Source: Marthasterias glacialis (taxonomy: Eukaryota > Echinodermata > Asteroidea > Forcipulatida > Asteriidae). From it: a stretch of 64,000 nt of DNA. This document shows, piece after piece, positions 44,801 to 59,800 of the stretch (the stretch's first letter is position 1; the number at the start of each line of letters is the position of its first letter). The DNA lies in assembly GCA_911728455.2 (NCBI GenBank), contig OU452227.1, positions 13,904,110-13,968,109 of the forward strand. Direction: 5' to 3'. The notes under the pieces are model-generated. The model saw only the letters and a list, made by a program, of their open reading frames with translations. It was not told the origin of the DNA and did no database searches. Position numbers and translations under genes: made by a program.

Positions 44801-47800
44801 ACGTGGTGATGTTACAGCACCACAATACAAGATCACAGATGGAAGCAAATAAATAGCTATAATGCTGTAAAATTATCATCTTAGATTTTGTAAAGCCATG
44901 TAGCAAGAAGTAGCTCTTGATGCCAAATCACTGTCTACTTTGCTCTTACCAGGTGTGGAGATTATAGGCCATGTCACACAATTTACAGGCAACCCGTTCT
45001 AGGCAATCTCCAATACGAAAAGTCAGTCACATTTCACTTTTCTCCTTATTTTCTTGGGGATAGTAAGTAAAAGCTAGAAGAATGTCCCTTGCACTACCAA
45101 AGTGCTCCTTGTGCATGCCCTGTACTTGGTTGCCTCCAAGTTGCCTGTAAAAATTTGCCCTTTGTGACATGGCCTTATGACTCTTTATTGAATGAATGAA
45201 TGAATGAATGAATTTCACCACATTGCAAGATCAGTACAAAATCAAAGCAAACAGTCATGAACATTAATCTATTACATTGGATAGGGTACCAAGGAGTACA
45301 AATAATTGAAGCTGGTACCCTTTCCGAGGTCAGACGACAGATATTATAATTACATACCTACTACAGAAAAAAAAGTAAGGTGGTCAGGAGTGACCTTTTG
45401 GCATGCTGGGCCCAAATTTCACGGCGCTGCTTACCAGAGAATTGTGCATTTATGGAACATGATCCTCAGGTCGGTATGTGCAGAACTCTCTGGTAAGCAG
45501 CGCCAGGAAATTAAGCCCTGTTCCTTTGCGACCCTGTGTAACATGGATGCGATAAGTAAACTACAATCCTGGACAAAAATTCCTTGGGACACCCCCCGTT
45601 TAATGTTGACCACTTTTTATTACAGTTGCTTGCGCATTTGCGGCATGTCGACAACATTGACACAGGGGGCACATGGTGCGGCATAGACTAATCTGAGCAG
45701 CTTGTGCATGGGCGTTTAAACCACCGCAACTACGGCCGCCGCACAAGCACTGTGAATCCTCCACGCTGATTGATATATATGCGCGCTGACGCACGTGTAG
45801 TGTCATGCGCATGTGCGGAGGCAATGGCTGCGGTAGTGTAAAACACCATAAAAGAGCTCTGCTCGGATTGGTGTATACACTGTCCCAACAATTTTGTCCA
45901 TGATTGTAGATGTAAAGTAAAACGGAACCTAGTCTTTTCTCAATGAGTCGATACTCATTTTCAACTCGTGCAAAGTGGGAACGTCATAACACACTCTTGA
46001 CAATGCGATATACTTGACATTGTCTACAAATTCTTCCTATGTTTGAAGCCGACCCTTCAATCAGCACTGATGCTGTAAGGCATGACAAGGCACTGATTGA
46101 TCATACAGACAATATAAATCAAGTATCACATGGATGTATTTAACAGCAAGAGGGGGGGAGGGGTTAATTTCCATTAGGGTAAGGTGTGCCAACAACGGAA
46201 CCCGCTCACACTGGACACACATCGCAGAAAGAAAGAAGGAAAAAAGGAAGAAAAAAAAACTGTGACCTCCTACCCAGGGAGGTACAGGCCGACAAACCAA
46301 ATTATACACGGCCATCATGGCAAACTCAGACTTTCCACTACAGGGAATTCTAAAAAGAAATTAGTTCCCTTTTTTTTTTCTAATACTCTTTTTTTTTTTT
46401 TTTTTGGACAGGGTGTATAAATCACTCCAACAGCATCCCTGGTTAGACGTCAACTCAACTCAGGTGTGATAACACGGTGAAATTATCCGTGCTCAAAAAA
46501 ACAAATTAAATTTGTCAACATGTCTACTGGGACTTATGCAATGTGCAGCACATTTCATGTTTCAACGGCAAGGATGCATTTTTTTCCTTTCCCTTTTATA
46601 AAAAATATATTGAAAACATCCTTTTGGGCCAAATACCTTGAGGCTCGATCCTGATAATAACCTACTGTGGAAGGATGTACACGTTCATGTGTAGAATCAT
46701 GTTCATCCCCCCTCCCTGGCATGTAAAACACCCAACGATCCAAAATTTAGACAGAATACTATTAAACACCCTCCAGGTGTTAAGGTTTGGCAACACCCAA
46801 AGTCAAGTTTAAAAACCCTGCGCTTAATAATAATACCGTAGTCTTATGTAGCACACACATCTACCAACAGTCAGGTACTCAAGGCACTTATTATATTATT
46901 TTTAAGACGGGTTTTTGAAGTTTTTTTTAAATTTTGTATTATGAGACACATTTATGTAGCACCTTGTAATGGTTTACAAGGTGCTGCGGCGCATTCAGCA
47001 GCCACTGCCAGAAACACTGGGGTAAACCCCTTCTCTTAGCGATGAGTGTAACTGGGTTCTTTTACCTGCATTACACAACACACAGGACGTATGGCTGTAT
47101 GTCCCATTCAAAGGACAACATGTTTAAATGTTTTAACATGTTTAACAGACAGACATTTGCTTATTTTTCAGAGATTAGAAAAAGAAGAAAAAAATAATCG
47201 TTTATTTTTCACCTATGATTGTAAACTTTATCACTTCACAACAAGCCATTTGTGAATTAGATTTGAGTAATGTATGGTACACTGACTTGCTTAGTCACAA
47301 GTTCCCACTTAAATTTGAAGTCCTCAGACTATAGAGACAGTTGCTATGTCAACTGGTTCGGGGCAAGCTTTTGCATAGCAACCTCCACATGAGCAAACCC
47401 TGGTACCATACACATTCATTTAAAATTGTGTATGGGTGTTCGCAGTCTCTTACGTAACTACACAAAAGCTTACCCGAATCATGTGACATAGCAACTGTCT
47501 CTTTAGTATGAGGAATTCAAATTTAGGCGGTAACTTGTGACTAAGCAAGTCACTGTACCAGATATTATTCAAATGTAACTCATAAATGGCTTCTTACGAG
47601 CATAGTTCGCACTTCAGCTAACTGCAGATGCAAAATCAGTTTCCCTGCATCACAATTGGAAAACATGAAGTACTAATGTGTTTGCGCCACACACATTCGC
47701 TCTGCTTCGCTTTCACATGTTTCACGTGAAATTATGAACTGGAACTATACAGTCCAATTCTTAACAAGAAAAACAGGACATTTTCAACACACACCATGCC

Positions 47801-50800
47801 ATGTGAATACAAACATCATGAAAATCCACTGCACGCAAAACAACCTCTTATACAAATTGACGCACATGAACAAGAATTATTCAGCACTTTTTGTTAAGTG
47901 TTTCTGCAAGACGAGGGCATGTGTGTCCCCATCAGGCAATTAAACCGTCTAGACGAAGACATTTATTTTACATTTAGTTCCTTATCCTTTTGGAGTGGTT
48001 TATCGGCGCTCTCTGTCAGCTGAGAGAGACAATGATTCCGTTGTGTGTTTTCACAAGGCACGAAAGTCAGTTCAAAGTATGTCACTTACCCTTAATGACC
48101 TATCATAGGAGGCGCTGAAGACTCTGGTTGTACCAGGGGCACTAATGACTGCCAAGGCGTAGACGGTTCCCACGTGACCCGTCAACGTCTCTACCTGCTC
48201 ATAAGATGCCTTGTCCCAGACCTAACGAGAAAAAAAAAATTGGGATGTTTGTAAGAAATTGGACAACCAGGATGCTGTGTGGCAAACTAACCGTGTGATC
48301 CCGGCAAACAGCCTTCACAGAGGGTAGGGACAGATACAGGGGGAAATGAAACGCCGGTCCAACAGCGACTCCCGCGAGAGGAAAAGGAAACTAAGAAAAT
48401 AGAACACAGCCAGGCGGAGGTGCGGCGGTATGTTGTACGACTGGTGACGCGAGGGATGAATGTAACAAGTATAAATGAATCACACAATTGCTTCCTTCGG
48501 TTCGAGCCATGCTACAATGCCACTGTCAATCTTGATCAAAATCTGTCTGAATGCATTAAAATAGGATACAACGGAATAGCAGAAAATGTGGTTCTTCTTA
48601 ATCATGTGCAATTCTACCTCTACATTTACACCCCCCTCCACGTCTACATCTTTGCCCAAAACCAAACCAAACCTGAAAGTACATGTATTGTACATGTATT
48701 GGTACAGTACAAGTCTCCAAATCAACATTGAACTGCTGGTCAGAATCCAGTCATTTTAGCACTGGGTCAGTCACCCCACAACCGAACAAGTCCTGCGTTT
48801 AGTTCTTTTCAAAATGCATACTTTTAAAAGAATACTATTTGTGTTATACACAGATCATACACAGATTTGCGTTAAGCACTGTACCCTCTGTACTTACCCC
48901 CCCCAGTCCTGTGAAAAAAAAATCTGCAGGCATATTACTCTGATGGGATTCGAACCCATGACCTTTGCCATTCTAGAACAGTATCTTCTAGAGCAGACTA
49001 CAAAGACACTAATCACAACAATTTGGTATGAAGTATTTAAACTTAAGTTTAAAGCCCTAGCTTAACATTGGTAAAAAGAAAACATAAATCTTTACTGATT
49101 TACATTTACCTTACATGGTATAAAGATAATAGGTGATGTTTGAAGCTTTGCATGGTGTGAAGGGTAGAAAACCTCCCTTGAAATATTTCTGCCTAAAGTG
49201 TTATCATTTTTAAATAAATAAAATAAGATCCAAAACTAGTTTTCGTCTCAGTGAGATGAAAACTCTGCCTATCATTCCTATAGCTCAACCTTGGTAAGCT
49301 CAACATGCGTACAAAAATGCGGAATAATTTTTTTACCCTTTTCTCCCGAACGAAACAACAAAATGAGCTGATATTTTCACAGGTTGGTTTTATTACAAAT
49401 ATCTTGATTTGTGCAAAGAATGGAAGCATTTACAGTCAGTTTACTAATGTTGAGCTGGGGGCTTTAAATCTGAATTACTGTCTAGTTTACCTGTACTAGT
49501 CAAACCTTTATTTTTGGTCAACCCAAGGCCATGATTATAACGTTAAAACGAACGAGGGTTAAGGCCAAGCCTACTGCAGCTTATAACTACTCTTGTATAC
49601 AGGTTTGTTTGCCGTTGGGTAACATTCCCTAATCCAATAACACACCCAAATGAAAGATAGATGTCGCGCCTGTGGCTTGTTTAGTTGGGAGATATGGTTA
49701 ACTAATGGTACACTAACTTGACCTCAACATTAACATGTTAACTAGACCAAAAGACCACAAACCAGGTCGGAATTACTTGGAGCGTTTCTTTCTGTACTAG
49801 CCCCAAATACAATGAGTAAATTTTCTGGCAAACCATAGCATAGTGAAGGCTTTTAACAACGAATGGGGTCGTAAGGATACTGCACAATACATGCCATTCA
49901 ACAGTTCTGACTACAACTTTAGACTCCAGAAGTAAAATACTTTGCTCATGTCATAGTTTGTCCTAATTTTGTTAATGTTTGACTTTTTCTTTCTGACCAT
50001 GTTTATTACATGCTGATGATGGTGTGACTTAAATGGGCTGCGTCGTCAGGATTATAGCAGTAAATGGAATAAGTTACTACGTGTGCGTGCGCGCCAGCGG
50101 TCACATCACAGTTTGACAAAGACGGCACCCTTTGTGATTTGACCACAAGAGCGCACGCGTGTGCAGTATGAAATTACTACATAAAAGCTTATAAAATGTA
50201 ACGTTTTATTTTAGAAACTTTTAATCTCAAAAGTCCAGGTTTCAAATGAGGGGAACGATTATATCAATTGGGGGGGGGGGGGAGGGGGGCACAAGTTCCC
50301 CACCCCTAGTTTTGCTACTGAAGGCGTCTATGATCTCCTTGATGTTTTGTTTTTTTCTTCTCCATCAAGATTCAGAATGTTGCTCCACTTCTTTTTCTCA
50401 GCGGGGTCCCCATTGCAGCTCATTTGTTTGTAGCTGGGCAGCTGTAGACCACTTGTCGCCCAGGTAAAAAGGACCTTATATCCCCCCCTCCCCTCTTCCC
50501 CCGATCCACCGGAGAGGTACACCAAAAGATCACGTTGCTGCCCAGCTTGCTCCCGTTACTAACTTCCTAATCGAGTTATTCCGACGCAGGAAACCGGAGC
50601 TCCTAGCACACCTGGTGCCAAACCCTGCTCTAGGGGTATCACTCGTATCAAACTTCCTACCTCATAACAACCACAGCCTGCATGTTTAAAGGGCTTCCAT
50701 TATTATTTTTTTTTTTTACGGAATACTGCGTGCCTGATAATGAATTGATTAGCATCTCAAAGTGCCAAACCACAGCACTGCTTAGAATATTTATTAATAC

Positions 50801-53800
50801 AAACTTATTTTAGACTCAGCATGGTTTTAAGCCACATAAGTGAGTTTTTTGTCTTGAGGGACAGTATTAGATTCTCAGTTTAGAGTTTCACAGTTTTTTG
50901 TAAAACTGCATGTATTTTAATTGTGTTTTTGCCTAAACACCGATGTGTGTTTAAGCACTGTATACTCAGTACTTTCCCGAGTCCCGTAAAAACACAACAG
51001 GCGTATTCCTCGGTGGCATTCGAACCCATGACCCCCGCCATTCTAGAGCAGATGTCTTACCAACTAGACTACCGAGATTGCCCGGCAGCTAGAGGCAGTT
51101 TGAATGAATTATTATGCATGTATTATGTTCCAAGTTGTTTGAATGTTCACTGTACATGCACATGTATCTTTTAAATGAGCATCTCCGATACAATGTTCCC
51201 CAATAGATCCATTAAGCCCCCCCTACCTTGGCAACTGCCTAGCAACAGCACATGGTGTGACTTTCTTGCCACGAACGCAGCGGTGGTTCGGTTGCGGCCA
51301 CACACACGTATCGGATACACATACATGGTTTTCGTGAACGGTATGGATTTAGTTTCATGGCCTTTAGAGCAGTGCATTGAGTCCAAAGAACAATGCAGAC
51401 AGGAACACTGTTACAACACTTTTACACGACTGTACAGGGACCACTGCTGTGGGATTTGCACCACCAGAAATACGAACAGATTGAAACAAAATAAAAGTTA
51501 GTACAGTTGTGTGTGCTGGTGTGTGTTAGAACAATGGGGGTGGTTTGTTTACATTTCTAATGGAACTTTAACGTGTCAGACTTTTGTTGGACTTTCAGTG
51601 GCAGTGTCAAGGCTGTGATTGGTCAATACGTAAGTAGGCGGGGCTTAATGGATCGGTGTACTATTGAAAAAAACTCACATTGACTCAAGATAAAAGCCAA
51701 CAGAAGGAATGCTAGTAATTACCTCAGTACACAGGAAAAGCAAATTCTGAGGTACGCCACCTGCATGTAGATCAGTTGGCATTTACATGGACACAGATTT
51801 ACAGGCTGGGCTGGGCTGGGCTTAATTCCATTGAGCTGCTGAAGCTCAAAAAGTAGCTAAGCACAACAAAATTATGCTCACCAGAATAAAGTTACCATCC
51901 CAAATACCATCTCACTTGTACTGTCTGTGACTGGTATCCTGCTTATTTTTGCTTAGCAGAAATCTGTTACACATTTTTTTCTGCTTAAGCAGCTCTATGA
52001 AATTGGGCTGGGCCTAATTTCATGAAGCTGCTGAAGCTCAAAAAGTAGCAAAGCACAACAAAATTATGCTTACCAGAATACGGTTACCAGCCAAAATACC
52101 GTACCACATGCATGACATGTACCGTCTATGACTGGCATAAGCGGCTCTATGATAATAAATTATCTTTGCCAGCCTGCAATAATATAATGTGGTGAATTTA
52201 TACACAGTAGACCTCCAAAGAAGTGGATCTCACAAGTCTGTGACGACACTGCCCTACTGATCACAACAGCTGAACAACGAGCATCAGGCCGTGAGGACAT
52301 TAGAGGTTGTCAATGTCAGGGGAGAGCCAGGGTCCCACGGAACTGAGCATTTAAGTCAAGTCAAGTTATACACAGTACACACATGTGCAACTAGTTCTGT
52401 GCACAGTTGTGCCATCGTACACAACCAGGCAGTTGAATGGTTTCATCAAATGGTTGCTCAACTCACTGGAAAATGTTACCAAGATTTTGAGGGTTAAACT
52501 CTACAAAGCAGTTTTAGTCACAGCACTGTATCCAATGTTTGCTGTGACTGTGCCTGTGACTCAGACTGCTTGCTCTAGTGACAATGTTGAGGAACGGACA
52601 ATGATATCCAGCCAAACCTTTTGCAAAAGCCGCAGCCAAAGCTGTAGCCAAAATTGCAGCTAAGCCACAGCCAAACAACAATGACAGACAAAGCGTATTT
52701 TTCAAAAAGAACCCCAGCATACGCCCCCCACCGCTGAAGTCAGACAATATACACATATACAGGTTTGCAAATGCCATGCACAACTTTCAGCCAATGTTAC
52801 ATGTAGCTCTCGCTTTGACCTCCGTGAGGGCGCTGTTTACGCTTGCGACATCATACGCAAGAGGTCTATTACAAATGAGTACCTCTATCTGACTTAAGTG
52901 TTTAATTCCTCAGAGTATTGATCTCAATATAGTTTTGTTGGTACAGGTTGATGAATTCCATCAAGTCAGAGTTCGTCTAGACTAGGTTGGTGATTGTGCA
53001 TGACCCTGATGGCATTGTCTTACCATGATAAGCCCACATTCATGTGGTCTGCTGGTTGTATCTAAACCTGCTCATATCATTCTCTTAACAATCTTAACTA
53101 CATGTACGTGTGTACCCTACATGTGCGCTTGCTTAAAGAGAGATAGATCTATGGCCATATTTGAGAAGCACGGAGCCCAAGTCGTGGTTTCAGAAAGGGC
53201 CAATGATATTGTTTTAACCGTGGGCTACCATTCATTCTTCAAAAAGGGTTGTGCAACCTGTCTAAAAAATGTCTCCATACGTTCCTCATAAATAATCATC
53301 AACTGATATCCGAAGGAGCCGTCAAATCTTTCATCTCTCTGAACAAAACCACCCTGAAACATTTTGTGACTATAATGTCACCTCATCATCCAACAATTTT
53401 CAACAGTATTTACAAAACGACATGTTGGTACAGTAGGTGTTGATGCAAACTACAATTGTGACCAAAGATCCATATTGCAGCTGGGCTTTGAACATGGTAA
53501 ACTACTTTTGCCAGAAACTGTCAAACAAAATTTCGCACATTAACAGGTGGCTTGATGCTCTGACAGTCTATTGAACACTAAAACAATGCTTGAAAGAGTA
53601 ATTAAAATGCACTCAACCCGGCAGAATGCTAAAAATGAAATGCGTAATCAACATATTGCTTTGTATGAAGAATGCCCCCTAAATTAGCCAACAGAGAGGA
53701 TTTGTAATCTGTGTAGAACGTACATCAAGGCAATAGAGGGTATGCACAGCCATTTTCCTACAGTAAACTTACGGCCGTTTTGACCTCATTGAGGGCGCTT

Positions 53801-56800
53801 TTGTACATATCTCTATGGAACTCATGACGTCAGACGCATAAGGTCTATAAAAAGATTTGAGTGAGTGGAGAAAGTTCCGCTAAACCTCATGACCAGTAGC
53901 TACAATGTAGAGAACAGCCATTGACAGTGACCATACTGTAGCTTCACCCTGTACGCCCGATACTAATTCATTCTTGTAAAGGGCAAGGAAAGTATTCCTT
54001 AGCGAAGGACACCCTCTTTGAGGGAAATAAAAATGTGTTTTGGAACATTTCAAAATGGCACCAAGGCAATGATCTACGGGCAGTGAGGCAACTGCCTTCA
54101 TCACCTACATGAAGTATTGAGCCTGCATTTTGGACAGGACAATGTACAGAATGGTTCCTTATTGAAGGACACCTCTAGGAGACCATCAACAATTTGTATT
54201 AGATCATTTCAAAGGGCACCAAGGCAATGTCCAGGGGCATTGAGACAATTGCCTCCATCGCCTTTGAAAAGTAACAAACTTGCATTTCGGACGGGACCAT
54301 ATACAAGTTCACGAAATCTCTTGTGTACGAAAACAACTGGCTGATTCATCAGCCAGTCACAGTGTGTGTTGGCAAAAGCTCCGTGTAAATACTCATTCAC
54401 ACTGTCATAACAATACCAAGGTGTGTCAGCTCATAATTTCATTATGCCGACAGCTTTATGGCAAATCCGCTTTAATTCAAGGTGACGTCAAGGGAAACAA
54501 AATGAAGAGCTCATGTGTCGACCAGGAATATAACCATGTCACATTCAACTAAACTGAAAAGCCCGTTAACGTTTGCATTCCCAGTCTGCGGTAAACCTCT
54601 GGCGCCACGTTTCCGCAGCCTGTTTTTAAATTTAGTTTGATTTTCGGGGGCACGGTCGCTCAGCGGTTTCGGCGAGCAAGCGTGCACCCCAAACAAAATC
54701 AGGGTTAGATTGAATTTAGGGGAACGTGGACATTTGGTGGTGATTACTGTCTGGGTGCTTGCCAAATGTCTCATAATGCCCTCCCAGGCTTCTTAAGGAA
54801 AGCGGGATATGTCTGAAATGTCTGTACTTTGGGGATGACAATCATGGGCTTTATTAGTCTATGGTTGTGTTGTGTGAATTCACAGCAATCCTTCCTGCCT
54901 AATCTTGCATCTCAACACTAAGTTATCAAGAACCAACTTTAAACAGCCTCTCTGCATTAAATGTGGCTTTGAATATTAATTTGTCAACCTAAATTTGCTG
55001 GTAACCTGTGTGCTTAGTACTTGTTAGCAGTTCTAATCAAACAGGCCCAGGCATCTCCACAGCCCAGCATTTCACTGAAACATGGTTCTTCTTGATCTTA
55101 GGAGATTGTTTAATACGATGACATTACCTACACTTCCCATACCATTCGCAATCTGCCTAACAATGTAATTGCATATAGGGGACCCACATCCCACTCTGCC
55201 AAGCCACTTTACTAAGCTGTGTGCTTAGTACTTGTCAGCAGTTCTAATCAAACAGGGCCAGGCATCTCCACAGCCCTGCATTTCACTAAAACATGGTTCT
55301 TCTTGATCACGATGGCATTAGGCCTACCTACATTTCCCACATCACTCTCAATCTGCCTAACATGCCTAACATGCCTAACCATGCAATTGCATATGGGTAA
55401 CCCAGTGCGATTGCATATGGCTGACAATAGGTGTGTACATGTACATGTACATATATACATGCTGGCACGAGTGGGCTTATATTTTGTTCGTATAATATGC
55501 ACAATCTTTCTTAAACTTGCAACTTTTCATTTCTTGGAGCCTGCTTTCAGTGGATTGAAAATAGCTCCTACATAACCTGTGTACATATGCTTGTGTTTTA
55601 CAGGTGATCACGTTCCTTGAAAGCCATAGAGCTGCTTAGGCACAAAAAGTAGCTAAGCAAACCACAAAAAATGCTTACCAGAATATGTTACCGGCCAAAA
55701 CACCATGTCACATGTGCCATCTGTGACTGGTATTAACTGCTTTTTTTTTGGCTTAGCAGAAAATTGTTATGCAAAATGTAATTCTGCTCAAGCAGCTCTA
55801 TGAAATTGGGTAGTGATGGTCTGTACTTTTTTCAATAACAAATGTCACAGGATGCCTTTGGTGTAAACGCTTTGCCAAGAATCACAAAGACTGTTTGAGA
55901 TGTGCTACTAAATGCTGTTCCAGATTAGCATATAGAGCATAATTGTTTACACATTTACAATATTTAACTGCAGATGCAAAGTACCAGGCCTCATATGTAC
56001 AGAGGAATGACCCATATCCGTTTGAGGGGTGCACATTTTAGAGATTGTTGCTGATTGATGGGGGCGCAATTGACAGCATGTCAAAAAGTATTTTTTTTTC
56101 ACACTTTCTTGGCATACGCACGCGATTTTCCTAACATCACTTAGTGTCAAAAAAAAATTTGCTGCATGAATGTGACTGGTTAAACCGAAGTGTGAAGTGT
56201 AAACAAAATGCTCACTCATCATCAAAAACAGACTGCCAGTTAAAAACTAGGTACCCCCATCCCCCTTTGACCCCCCCCCCCCGCCTCCTTACTAGGATTG
56301 GAATTGTGAGACACTCTTCCTATACCATCCTGAACCCATCAGTTTCTGTACATCTCACATAGCTAACTTCCTCAAAAGTCATCCGCATCCTTCCTCGAGG
56401 ATCCAGGTAAAAATATCAAACCGCCCCCTGGGATTTCATCGCCGGAAACACTGAAGAGATAATCCAATGAAAACTTGTCAATCACAAGTCAAACTTACTC
56501 TCCAATAGTTTTTTTTTCTTCAGATATAAATATACATTGTATATCTAACTAGGATGTTAGACTATATTTGTCCGACATACTAAATGTGTGAGAGGATACC
56601 TTTGACATTATGATAAAGAGCGTTTGTGAAATTTGTTTATCGCAATCGACTGTTATCATTTAAGTTCAGCTGCCTGGTCATGTAAAGAGTACATACCTAT
56701 GACCTATGGGAAATTGGCCTCTTGCCTACAGTATAGGACTCTGAAAGTAAAGTCCACCAACCCTTAACAGGTCAATCTGTCCTTACGTCTTTAGTTACAA

Positions 56801-59800
56801 ACAATTCTCTGAAAAAAATTAGTCTGGGTTTCTTCAGAAATAACGGCTCCTGCAACCTATTGTTTTTTGTGTGTCAATATGTGTCTATATTTTCTAACAC
56901 CCCGTACATAGATTCTGCCTTGTGATTGGTTAAGAGTGCATCACATGATATTTCTTATTTTATAACTAGAAAGCCGTGCAATCGCGTCAAACTGCAGGCC
57001 TCCATCTTAAGAAAAACAGGGGCAGGCCTTTGCTGGCCAAATCAGAGAAATTGTACAAGGGCATGCTGGCCAAGTTGGTAGTGACAGTGCAATTTTTCTG
57101 GAGGGCATGCTGGCCAACTCGACAGGGCATGAGGCCAATGGCCTCTAGGCCTCAGTTAAGATCAAGGCCTGAAACTGTACTCGTACCAACCAATGTACTA
57201 TAACTGTAGCAACCAGTGTACTATACCCGTAGCAACGGCAGCTTCTTGGTACCTTGACGTCTATGTCAGTGTATTGAATGGGGTGTTATAAAACAAGTAT
57301 TGACTGCTTTTACCAGTGCTATGATTAAAACTCCAACACCCTTTGTAATCGCCCTTGAAAATATTTTGCCTGAAATGCTCTAGTTTTTGAGAAATGTGTA
57401 AAACAGTCCGTTTTGATCTCACAAGACCAAAACTCAATGTTTGAAAACAGTGATCGAAAACGTATAAGGTTACTTTTTTATCTCACTATGTTCTTATGAC
57501 TCCGATGACCGATAGAGGGTATGCACAGCTGTTTTCCTACAGTAAACTTACGGGCGTTTTGACCTCAGTGAGGGCGCTGCTTGTACATATCTCTATGGGA
57601 CTCATGACGTCAGGCGCATAAGGTCGATTGAGTTTTAAGTTTCACAGGTTTGTTACTTCATCTATATGTCGGGTCACACAAAGTGTGGATACTGGTCTTT
57701 GAGAATTACCAACCTTGTCCATGTGCTTTAAAACAACTACTTCTGGCCATGAGAACAACACAACTTTATGTACCCCTCCACTAGTCCAAATTGATGCAGG
57801 TAGTCAAGACAACTTACCCGGTGGACTAGTCAGGCAGAAGTTAGCACCTGGCCTACCTATCTCTCTCAATATGATACTTACATGTATGCAGTTCTCATAA
57901 GTTCCTGCGATGATGTGGTGACTTGTGACGGCGATGGAATACACACTACCTCCAGAGGTCTGAAGGCTGTGCACGATCTCCAATGATCTCATGTCCCACA
58001 CCTACAACCAGACAAGAAATTCAAAGGGTAAATTAACAAACAGACCAATCAAAACAACTAGTATGAACTTTGGATGATCGACCAAAGATACATGTACAGC
58101 ATGGAAGCATTCTTTGAACTGATTTCAGTAGTCTTGGTGCAAGTAGGTGTTCATGATCACTTGACTGTCGCAATTCCCCCTATCCGCACACTATCATGTA
58201 TAAACGAACATCGACCGATAGAGGGCGCTTTTAATTGTCGCGCCATGTAATGGTATGTAGTGTTTAGTGTGCACGGTTTTACTAACAGAAGAATGTGTTT
58301 TACAAAGACTATGATTTCAGATGAAATGACAGCTACATGTATCGCTTTTTTTGTTAATGAAAAGTTTTGAAAAAAACACAAAAAAAAACAGGCTACATTT
58401 TTAAAACATTTTTTTTATGGGTGGGGGGGGAGAGAGGTGGACTGAAATTTGGTGCTCCGCTTGGAGTTAAATGTACATGTATGGTAAATATTGTTTCTTT
58501 TTTAAAGAATGTATACATAAATGCTTAATATTTAAACTGCAAACTGCTTGTTTGTTTTGTTTTCTTTATTTTTAAACAAATTCAACAGCTTGATTAATTT
58601 TTTTAAGTATAAAAACAGGCTACATTTTAAATGGGGGAAGGGGGTTTGGCCGGAAATTTATAGATCTGCTTCGCGTTAAATGTACATGTTGTTTTTCAAC
58701 ATATACATTAATTATTAATATTTACGCTGCTTTTTTTGTTTTTTTCAAGCAAAGAGTTTGATTAACTTTTTGCAAATATAAACTGATAAAAGTGATTCTG
58801 ACTTCATAATGTGGATGCGATGCAATGAAACATAGTTAATTTGGAGTTCGATTATCAAACTTGTGAAATGGCACAAGATTACCCAATTTACCCGCTCGAC
58901 TAACTTGATTTCTACTGAGTGCAACAATCATAAACAGGGTAGTCGGTAATTAATGCCCATGCCATGATGCAGCAAATATAACTGGTTTGTCACCATTGTC
59001 CCCAGCGTCAAACAAGGGGATGTCTGAAATGGGCCACAGGTGCTATACAGGAATGTGGAGTATCCGTTGTTAGCTTATCACACACACCTTAGAGAGAGAG
59101 AGAGTGTGTAGGTGTGTGTGTCGAGCCCAACACTAAGACGGAAGCCATACTGAGATTCTGAAAACAGTCAACGTGTGACTTGGGGGAATATGTTTACACA
59201 CGATGTGAAAACAATGGCTGGGAAGTGATATCCGTCTTTGGACAAGACTTCAAAGCTATCGTGTTAGACTTGGAGACAGCGTTTAGAGTACATCAGGAAC
59301 CCTAAGACAGTGCAAGTCTCGCACGTATCGAAAACGACAACACAAGTCGAACATGTCGAATGAAGAATATATTATTTTCATGAAATCATATCTTTTTAAT
59401 TTTTATTTATACAAAATTCTTGAAAACAAAAATATTCATAGTAAATTTTCTCTCAAAACAATTTCAATTTCTTATCTAATAACAAGAATTTGTTAACATT
59501 AACATTGAAACAAAATAAAAACTTGAGCTGAGGATGTTATTCCACCTCAATGATTCTAGACTACATGCAGTAGGAATTGCAAATCACGCACGAATTTGTG
59601 CAACCGCTACATAGGTTTAATAATAACATGAACGTCAGTTGGGCAAAATTGTTAATTGTTTACAAGTAACCAGAAACTGAGGTCACGCTAACATTCCCCG
59701 CGGTTCTTGTACGGCCATACAAGAACCCGTATACGGCTATGAGTGACGCAACAATTCAAGCCTATTGCGAATGCGCGGTCAAATCTTCTTGATCATTTAT

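Larger units (their letters stand above)
39881..48089. other. TRAF7 intron, 8.2 kb, repeat-rich
   Basis: Contains the TIR element at 40179, hairpin 40409, SINE 40882, TTAA element 42101, palindrome 42965, foldbacks 44017 and 45408, reverse dispersed repeat 44455, SINE 46825 and palindrome 47242. An (AATG)n run is at 45190. No exon or nested gene supported. Confidence 0.6.
48222..57881. other. TRAF7 intron, 9.7 kb
   Basis: Holds SINE copies at 48860 and 50921, TTAA element copy 49049, the Cys-rich open frame at 51175, elements at 51812 and 55620, and duplications at 53985 and 55006. 49470-50240, 52160-52800 and 55815-57290 show nothing I can name beyond homopolymer runs. Confidence 0.55.
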
